Shown piece after piece: positions 56,105 through 64,000 of a stretch of 64,000 bases of DNA; within the stretch, counting starts at the first letter, position 1; every line of letters starts with the position of its first letter. The position numbers and the translations under genes were made by a program. The notes beneath the pieces are model-generated. The model had not been told where the DNA came from and ran no database searches. It saw only the letters and a program-made list of their open reading frames with translations. Location of the stretch: the NCBI GenBank assembly GCA_011009095.1, contig VTPC01090709.1, positions 1-64,000 on the forward strand. Direction: 5' to 3'. This DNA comes from Ignelater luminosus (taxonomy: Eukaryota > Arthropoda > Insecta > Coleoptera > Elateridae).

Positions 56105-58065
56105 CAAGTGGCAAAAAGTATTTTATTATTAGTAATTACTAATTATGTAGTGTTTTAAAGGCACAATCAATAAATCAGTAGTTCGAAAAGGCCTTAGAGG
56201 CAATTTCATTTTGATATGCCCTTTTTGCAGTAGCACTTTCTGTATAGAAAATTATTGTTATTTAGGCTTGTCAGGTACAGAATCTGGTGCACTCTATGAG
56301 ATTCAGTTCTACAACAAGCAAGTTTGGAACTTCGAGCATTAATTACTTCAGTGACAAATGGAACCTTCAAGTCTTGGTAAAGCGTTGGGTTGGACACGTA
56401 CCATGGTGCATTGGTAAGCATGCGTAATATTTTGGATTGGTACCTTTGGATAATGGAAATGCTTGATTTACTTGCACGTCCTCATAATTCAATCCCATAC
56501 GTCCATAGGGGTTTAAGTATGGTAGTATAGAGTAGGAGCTTGTTTTCTAAACATAAATTGAATGTTTTGCCTATTAGCCAATATAGTTGTTTCACTTTTA
56601 GGTCTATCTGTTTCCTCTTCTTACTGATGTGATTTTTCCATGTAAGTTTGGGTCCAGATGGAAACCGAGATACTTTGTGGACTGGCCTATTGAAATCACT
56701 TCATTGTTAATGTATAGAGGTGGACAGTAATATTTTCTTAATGCGAAGTCGACTTGTTTAGATTTGGTCTTATTAATTCTAATTTTCCATTTTTTTCCAT
56801 TGCTGTAGCTGTAGTAAATAATGCTGTAGGATATTGGATGCTCTTGCTGGATTGGCGTGTGATACTAGAACGGTGTCATCTACAAAAGTCCCTACTGTGA
56901 TATTTCGAGCAGTTGGCATATCAGCTGTATATAACACGTACAGGATTGGTCCCAGCACCCTTCCTTGGGGAACTCCAGATTTGATAAGGTAATTCATGGA
57001 TGCTTCATCATTCACCCTTGTTCTAAACTGCTTGCTGGTTAGGTAGGATTTGAGGAGTCTATAATACTTTAACGGGAGGATCTTTGCAATTTTGTAAAGT
57101 AATCTAATGTGCCAGACTTTATCAAACGCTTGGCTGACATCTAAGAATACAGCGGTGCAGTATTTCTTTTGTTCAAATGCGAGGTATATTACATGTGTTA
57201 TACGATGAACCTGCTGGACAGTTGAATGGCCTTGTCTAAATCCAAATTGATGCTTTGGAATCCATTACTCTGCTGGTAGGTCAGTGTTTATCCTGTGCAA
57301 TAGTAATCTTTCTAGAAGTTTGGATACAACTGGTAGAAGACTGATTGGTCTACATGACAAAACTTCATCTGGGTTTCTTCCTGGTTTAGGAATAAATATT
57401 ATCTCAGCATTTTTTAGCTGTTTGGGCCAGTAGTTAAGCCGTAGAAGTGCATTGAATAAAAATAATAGAAAAGTCGTACCTTTCTTAGGAAGTTCTATTA
57501 ACATTTTCGGGCTTATTTTATCTATACCGGGGGCTTTCGTTGTGCTTAAAAGATCAATTGGTGGTAGATTAGGAGGTATATTAGAGAGGTGTCTAGCTAT
57601 ATCGTCGTCTACTTCGTCATCATTTGGTGTAAATGTAACTGCTAGGTGGTCAGCAAATAGCTTCGCTTTGTCTTTGTCGCTCCTTGCAGCAGCAGGAAGA
57701 GAAGAGTTGCGTACAGGGGGGCTCTGCAGTTTTGGCTCTTTTCTAGATTTCTAGATTCTGTTATCAACTCCGTTAAGATTCTTTACGTATTCGTTGAACG
57801 ATTTTTCTCGTAGGTCATAGATTCTCGCTTTTAACTAATTACTCTGGTTTTCCGTTTTTCTGCTGTAAGTTTTTCAAGTTCCATTGGTAACATGTTTAGA
57901 GTGCATTGTGCAGATTGTTTTGAAGTGGCTCGTTGAGCTGCTTCAAAAACGTCTGTAAATGTTGCTACTGCTTTGCCAATTTCATTGGGTTCTTTTAAAC
58001 TTGTATTTAGTTTCACTTTTTCTATAATTCGACTTCGATATTTATCCTAGTTGGTCTCCTTGGTA
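56105..58065 (-). mobile_element. Jockey-clade LINE fragment 2 (RT and C-terminal region)
   Basis: Minus strand, reading from about 58060: DKYRSRIIEKVKLNTSLKEP, then in order IFIPKPGRNPDEVLSCRPIS, LLPVVSKLLERLLLHRI, GFRQGHSTVQQ-like text around 57230, SGVPQGRVLGPILYVLYTAD and the catalytic FVDDTVLVSH (ORF 56779-57015), and finally TNAPWYVSN (about 56400), the Jockey-clade C terminus. The endonuclease is missing (5' truncation). Its order and motifs match the element at 7765-10591 but it is clearly a different, better-preserved copy or family. The exact 3' end is uncertain; aataaaatac on the minus strand near 56120-56130 may be its polyadenylation signal. Confidence 0.88.
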
Positions 58066-58734
58066 TGTAGCTTCTTACAAAGTTAAATCAACATCAGTAT
58101 CATTCTTGCATTATAAGCAACCTTTAGAATTAAGACCATAATCAAATTGTGGGCTTCGCTCCTCGTTACGTTTTAGGAAGCATATTAGCAGCAGTTTGTT
58201 GCAAAACGCATTATTCAAACAATGCCAATTGTTTTAAATTGTCACACCATGGTAGTTTAACGCTTTTAGGCAAAGTGGTTTCTTTAAAGAATCATAAAAT
58301 TGTGAAGTTGTATTTTTATCCATTGGTGTGCATCACTTTGACTAGTGGTGCCATCTAATAACCAATACATTGCTGTGAATTTTTAACTAATAACGGTCGC
58401 GTAAGTTGTAATGAACCCATGTTTTTGGTATGTGAAGTTTTACAGTTTTTAAAAAATAAATAAGATAAGGAAGGTGTATGTTATGATACCGTATCTTTTG
58501 AAATGCCATTATGTAATTATATACAGAGGAAATAAACCGTGGTTCTGTCGGTGGCTTCAAACTGAAACCACTGTGAGTTTTGCTGCATAATGTATAAAGA
58601 AATCTGCACCATTTCCTTCCTTTTATATACTGGGCGGTAGTCAGCGAGAATTACATAAATTCAAAGTTATCCAAAACCTAGTCACATAGATAAACCTTTT
58701 TTTAGAAATTACGGATCACATCTTCTTGATTAAA
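58066..58734. other. Non-coding stretch
   Basis: No supported feature between the LINE fragment and the piggyBac relic start. Confidence 0.4.
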
Positions 58735-61671
58735 ATGGCTTTTTCCCAAATATATGATTTGGTCGAAAATATATCTTCCGATCTAGAATCTGAATTTGGA
58801 TCAGATTCTTCTAACAAGGAAGAAAATATAGTTGATAAATTCATTTAAACAGACAGGCTGAGAACGAAACCGAAACCACCACATGACTAAGGAGAATCAA
58901 AATAAAAATCATGATGGTACAGCTGAAGAAGATGATTTCGGTGCTTGTATGAAATACGACAAGGGTAACGGTTTCAAATACAATAGTACCCATTTCGCAG
59001 AACATGTCGGTTGAAAAAATATGATGAGAGTGCTGAAGCACCAGTAGGTTTTTTCTTACTACTCTTTGACGTGTTTGATGATTTGGTACTCGAAACCAAT
59101 TTATAGCGATACATATTTTTAGAGGAGTCAAACAGGTTTTCAACTACAAGGACTACTGGTTATCGTATCCTCAGCTTAGAGATGACTACACTTCAAATAC
59201 CGTAAGTGTCAACACACTCGGTTCATTGTTGATCCATTTTTACCTCAATAACAATGCTATTATGCTAGCGGAGGGTAAACCGGGATAAGACTAACTTGAT
59301 AATGTTCGAAACTGAGGCAGAACTACCATCACATCTATTCAGCTGTTGACGAAACTTTAATCAAATGCAAAGGCCATATTTCATTCAAACAATATAGGCC
59401 ACTGAAACTTATAAAACGGGGTTACGATAAGGTATGGGTAAGATGGGTATGTATGCGACTTTCATATCTATACCGGCAAAACGAAGATAAAACATGTTAA
59501 GATCATTTATTAATTATTGTTCTGGTTAGCATTATGCTAAATCTCGTTTATCATTTATTATAATAATGCATATAAAATTATTCCGTTCCGAAATTATTAG
59601 ATGCAAATTGTATTTCGCATTTTATATCTCTGTAAATATTTAATTTTCTCCTTCTCGGTAAATGTTATTCGCCCCTAGTAAAGTCAAGAAATAGAATATT
59701 TGTCTCTTTCTCGCTTCCTCTGTTGCGATTAAACAAAGTTCGAATCTTTTAAAAATTAAATGTATCTCTATTTTACTATTGCAATTTTCCTTATTCCAAG
59801 AATTTTATGATTAATATCAATGCAGCAAATACATGAATCGAGCTTCTTGACACTAAATGCATATTAGCTTTACACGGCTACTGCAGGTCAAACCCGTACG
59901 AATGAGTAAATTTCTCCACCCTTTACGTGTACCAATAAATGCATGTCGTCATCCGGGCGAATCATTTTATCGAGAGGAACCGACGCCGCAAGATGGCTTC
60001 TGTTTCATGCCGCTTCTTGCATGAGATTTTTTAAAAAGTCTAGTTTGAGCTCTCGACAAGAACGCATTGCGTTCCTTCCGTTCTGTAATACCTGGGGATC
60101 TTCCCTTTGGAAATTTCTGAAGTTGCGAGATCCAACAGTTTGGATAAAACTACCGGGGTTATATAATCTAACCTGAATCGAACATAGTATTTCGGATTGT
60201 AAGAGTGTTGCGTCTCCAGTGCATCCAACACAAAGTTTCCCTGGATTTCAGGAACTTATCTATTTTATATTTCAGTCTCGTTACTGGATTATACAATCTC
60301 CAGAAGGTGTTGTCGTTATTATTATTCTCGTAAACAAGCTTTCTGTATCGTTCCGTCAAGCATATCTGTGTACATCTGTACATAGCTTTGGGAATCCCCC
60401 GCTGGCAGCTGTTGAACCCAGTTTTAATGGTGCGTCGTCTCCAGTGCGCGACGGAGTTACTACAGCAGCTGTATCTTTAGTGATAGTGAATTTAAAACCA
60501 ATGTAGTGTTATGCGCAAGTGTTTATAACCATCTACGTGCTTATGTAATCGCCACAAAGCGTATTTGGATGTAATTATTCCGTATTGTGATTCACTGTTA
60601 GCTGTAAGTTTGCTTTACCTTGTAAATATATTTTCTACGCTATCGAACACTTATCAACGTTCTTGAGAAGAACCCTCTGTGCGTTTCATATTGCAAAGTG
60701 AGTTGCAATGTTATTATAAACCTCGCAAGGATTTGTTGTCATATATTTAACTTAAAATATAAAAAGATATTTTGCTGTCGCTTAAATTTCTCAGGGTCAC
60801 TAAACTCATTTTTACACGTAACAAATAGAACAACTGTTGAGTGAATCTGTTGTAAAGAAATTGACTGAATCACTGTAAAAAATGGTATCACTTCTCTATC
60901 TCGATCATTGTTTTACCATGATCGCATATCTTAAAGATTTTGCAGATAAAAATATACTTAGTTGTAGAACCGTTAGGGCGGTTAAGGTAAACAGGAGGTT
61001 TCCAAAATTACTAACAGATAAAAATCTAAAACACGGCGAAAGTGACTGGTCCATAAATGAAAATGATGTGCCTTGTCTAAAATGGAAGGATAAAAGGATA
61101 ATTCAAGTGTTTTCTTCTGTCTACAAGACAACACAGAAATCAAACGAAGAGAAAAAGATAGAAATCACAAATTAATTCGGTGCTCTCTTACATGATGCGT
61201 GCGTTACGTAGACAGGGCGGATATGTTCAAAGCTATCTATGGAATTGACATGAAATCCCACAAATGGTGGCATCGTCTCTTCTGGCACTTTCTTGAGTTA
61301 CCGTTGTAAAGTTGCATTTTCTACAAAAAATCAACGAATGCAAAAGATATAAAATTAAAATTCTTCAGAGTAAGTGTTGCTGCTGATCTTATTCGGGCTA
61401 CAAAAAGATTTGTGCCTGGCAGAGAATGTAATTTCAAAAAAAAAGAAGATGTAAACCATATATAGTTCTTGAAGTGAGAAAAAGTAATGCGTTGCATCTT
61501 TCAACTTACGGTACATCAAGAAGGTGTTCTTTATACAGCATGGTTAGTGAAGCACATAGAGCTAAATGGTCCTGTACATGTAAAGTAGGTTTACGCCTAA
61601 ATAATGAAAAAACCTGTTTTTGCAGTATCATATGTAAAACTTTTGTAAATATACGAGTATATATTTGCTAA
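58735..61671 (+). pseudogene. piggyBac transposase relic interrupted by a 1.3-kb element
   Basis: ATG 58735 starts an acidic N terminus (DLVENISSDLESEFGSDSSN), usual for piggyBac. Then YKDYWLSYPQLRDDYTSN, LLIHFYLNNNA, SAVDETLIKCKGHISFKQYR (family: SVDE-M-I-FKGR-S-KQY, with a catalytic Asp) up to about 59490. The same text resumes at 60826 as EQLLSESVVKKLTESL, then FTMIAYLKDFADKNILSCRT (family: FTS-LL-L...GT-R), LKHGESDWSINEND, ADMFKAIYGIDMKSHKWWHR and LFWHFLELPL, and the Cys tail RRCSLYSMVSEAHRAKWSC up to 61671. Many stops and shifts. The insertion between the two parts is 59495-60823. Confidence 0.87.
59495..60823 (-). mobile_element. 1.3-kb non-coding LTR-like element, copy 2 (inverted)
   Basis: Reverse complement of 28018-29435 in the same block order. 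Ends TGTTAAGATC... and ...ACGTAACA. It splits the piggyBac reading frame between YTGKTK (59475-59490) and EQLLSESVVKK (60826 onward). Possible imperfect flanking duplication: ataaaaca (59487-59494) and atagaaca (60825-60832), one mismatch. No coding potential was recognised. Confidence 0.78.
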
Positions 61672-61679
61672 TAAAGGAT

Positions 61680-64000
61680 TTTTTTCACAATGGTTTTATA
61701 GTGAAACCATGTTCTACAGGATAATTGCAAAAAAATTCAGCAAAATAATGATTTTAATGTGTATATTGGTAATCTACTCTGCACGGATTTAGTAAAGCCA
61801 TAGCAATAACAGCAAAATTCCTTTTGAGTACCAGAAAGGGTTAAGTATCATAAGGCATAAGGCAAGGAAATCCTTGTTATGTTGCCTCTGTAGACTATTA
61901 TGAAGGTTAATAAAATATACCAAGCTGCAAGTGATTACACTCGCAAACCAGGCCAAGATAGCAAAAATAAAACAATCAGATGCCAGAGAAGGTGTTAAAA
62001 AAAATGAAGCCCGAGTTCCCTTAAACAGCCTTTCTAATACCACTGGAGTATAGGTAAAGAGTGACAATGAGAAAAGGGGACTTGGGATCCTAGCAAGTGG
62101 TAGCCTCGGTACATCGACAAGATTCTAAGCATTTCCATGGCAGTTGAAATTGGCCGCAGTTTCATTGTTATGCAGAATAATTCACGATCTCATACAGCAG
62201 AAGTAACTAGAAACATTTAGAACCGCGAGATTGAAGTCATAGAGTATTCATTTGAAGATGTCTGAAATTTGCTAGACAGAAGGGGTAGAACATGTAAAAC
62301 TAGTTAACTACAATAAGAATGGCGTCTGGTAATCCATAGCAAGGCACGACGGTGTCAGGTAGTGCATCTAAAGTTGGGTTAGAATGTAGTTGAAGCTTTT
62401 CTATCAGCTTCTTGTACGAATTAGTATCTGCTTACCTCAAAATATTGTGTTCTTTTGTTTAAAATTACTTAAGAAGCGCACTTTTGAGGTTTGGTAGATT
62501 CCTCCCGAAACAACCTTGTATTAATTCTACTCGGAACAATATGTAATTAGTTTAAAAGTAAAATAAATGTGCTCTGTAATCTGAAATGAGGAGCTTTCTG
62601 CATTACAAGTTGTATTAAGTAAAATACTTTTAGAAATATATGTGTAATGTGTATTTACTAGATACTTATTTGTCGTAAAAATCGTTCTGATCAGTGATTA
62701 CCCATAAATCTGGAAAAGTAAAACAACATATATATATAACAGTGTACGTGTAAATACTTTTTATGATAACAACTTTTAATATATTACGTATAATAACCTT
62801 ACTATTATGCCTTCAGAATTAGTATCTATCATTAAATGTTATTGATGATATTAATAAAATTGTTAATTTTCACCTATAAAGTGGCTTATATAGTTTATAT
62901 CCTTTACACTTAACAATAGATAATTAATAAATCATAATGACAGCTCTTTATTGCTTGGTGCCTGCTTAACAAAGTAGTATGAATATATTTAGCGGTAGTT
63001 GTGGAGTAAGAGGCAATAATTCTCAGCTTTTAAGCTAAAAATTGTTGTCGGCTTTCCAATGTATAGAGTTATTTTCGAATCCACCAATTAGGTACCTAGT
63101 GAATGGTGCATTATCATGTATAACTAACTACCACCTCACTACTAAACATCCATGGCCATTAATTTGTCTCTAATAATGTATAAGTTAACTTCAAATTTGT
63201 CTAAGTTTCGAAATGTTGCAGCATACGTTATTTTATGTCTAGAAACCAGAATAAACATTCAATTAATTGTTAATTGTTTTTATAATAAGCCTAATAAATA
63301 TTGAAAATCGCTAAATTTGAAAATTTCCGCATTCTGTGACGTAGTAAGCCTTAATGTTTAATTGGTTCTATAAGCACGCAAGGGGAAATAATGTCGCTTC
63401 TCCAATCACCTGTGCCACAACTTGGTATTTTTATAGTACCCTTTACTTGAAATTCATTTGATCAGGTTATGTATGGAGCACTTAGCGATACTAACTATAG
63501 GGTTAGTCGAAACTTCCTTCCGTTACCTTATATCAATGTGTATAAAAAATACAAGAAAACTAATAAAATTGGTCTAAAACGTAGTAGTTTCCTTTCTTCC
63601 CCATTAAAATATTATTGTTTCTATTATGGATATCAAAATTATTTATGCTTGTAGTAATGATAATAATATTTATTTTATGATAGGAATTTCAATCTAGCAG
63701 AGCAAAGTAAGTGTTTACAGGGTAACGAATATCCTGTTTCAGCACTGTTGAGATGCAAGTGCATATAAACGTTAACAGCAATTTATCCTCAAAGGATTGT
63801 AAACAGTTTATAAATACAAATATTTTATCACAACGTTATTAAAACGTATCCTAGCGTAAACAGATTCCTATCGCAAATTATAACATAATGAAGAAAACAA
63901 AGAAAACAGTACAAGGAAATTCAACGTGAAATGTTACAGCAACATAAAAATAAAGATAAAATAGCAAATTATATTGAGAAATTATAAAATAAAAATATCG
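61680..64000. other. Non-coding AT-rich stretch
   Basis: No ORF with recognisable motifs and no element boundary seen up to the window edge. Confidence 0.5.

Noticed and set aside
60040-60506. ORFs inside the non-coding element at 59.5-60.8 kb
   Set aside because: They are not preserved in the other copy at 28.0-29.4 kb, so they are chance frames.
61789-63654. ORFs near the right end (61789-62067 minus, 63469-63654 plus)
   Set aside because: Low-complexity hydrophobic or AT-driven composition without motifs.

Overview
The window is AT-rich eukaryotic DNA that looks like an insect genome. Coding capacity is almost entirely transposon-derived. The element types (four mariners, hAT, piggyBac, Jockey-like and RTE-like LINEs, copia, a KRBA2-type integrase transposon, a Tc1/mariner-superfamily element) and the few GT-AG bounded exons fit an arthropod. 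I see no bacterial-style operons, rRNA, convincing tRNA or CRISPR array. The order or species cannot be decided from the sequence alone.

Layout. 1-1.6 kb: a 45-bp tandem array with 180-bp higher-order structure, and a pair of 232-bp inverted arms. 3.8 kb: a possible terminal host exon (minus strand). 7.3-10.6 kb: a piggyBac relic hit by a 5'-truncated Jockey-clade LINE with an 11-bp target-site duplication (TSD). 11.9-13.2 kb: mariner 1. 18.1-21.9 kb: a decayed copia element with LTR remnants. 23.4-25.5 kb: a transposon with a KRBA2-type integrase, palindromic subterminal repeats and a 4-bp TSD. 26-30.5 kb: a nested stack, in which a minus-strand piggyBac relic is interrupted by mariner 2 and by a hAT element, and the hAT itself holds a 1.4-kb non-coding element. 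30.7-32.3 kb: a LINE relic. 34.1-36.6 kb: an intron-containing transposase-like pseudogene with three splice-consistent 5' exons. 37.9 kb: the best host-exon candidate (47 codons, both splice sites). 40.6-41.9 kb: mariner 3, with an uninterrupted 349-residue transposase. 42.0-43.9 kb: a hAT element with ZMYM1-like coding and a perfect 8-bp TSD. 44.0-45.6 kb: a LINE tail and a Tc1/mariner-superfamily relic. 47.8-49.1 kb: mariner 4, whose only visible lesion is a stop near the C terminus. 52.8-53.6 kb: a 5'-truncated LINE with a 15-bp TSD. 56.1-58.1 kb: a second Jockey-clade fragment. 58.7-61.7 kb: another piggyBac relic, interrupted by an inverted second copy of the 1.3-1.4 kb non-coding element.

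The TE proteins act independently. What links them is insertion order: TSDs and the way reading frames resume across insertions give a relative chronology (piggyBac oldest, then hAT and mariner 2, then the non-coding element in both). The two host-exon candidates lie on the same strand and share splice phase 0, so much of the left half of the window may be one large TE-filled intron. That last point is inference.
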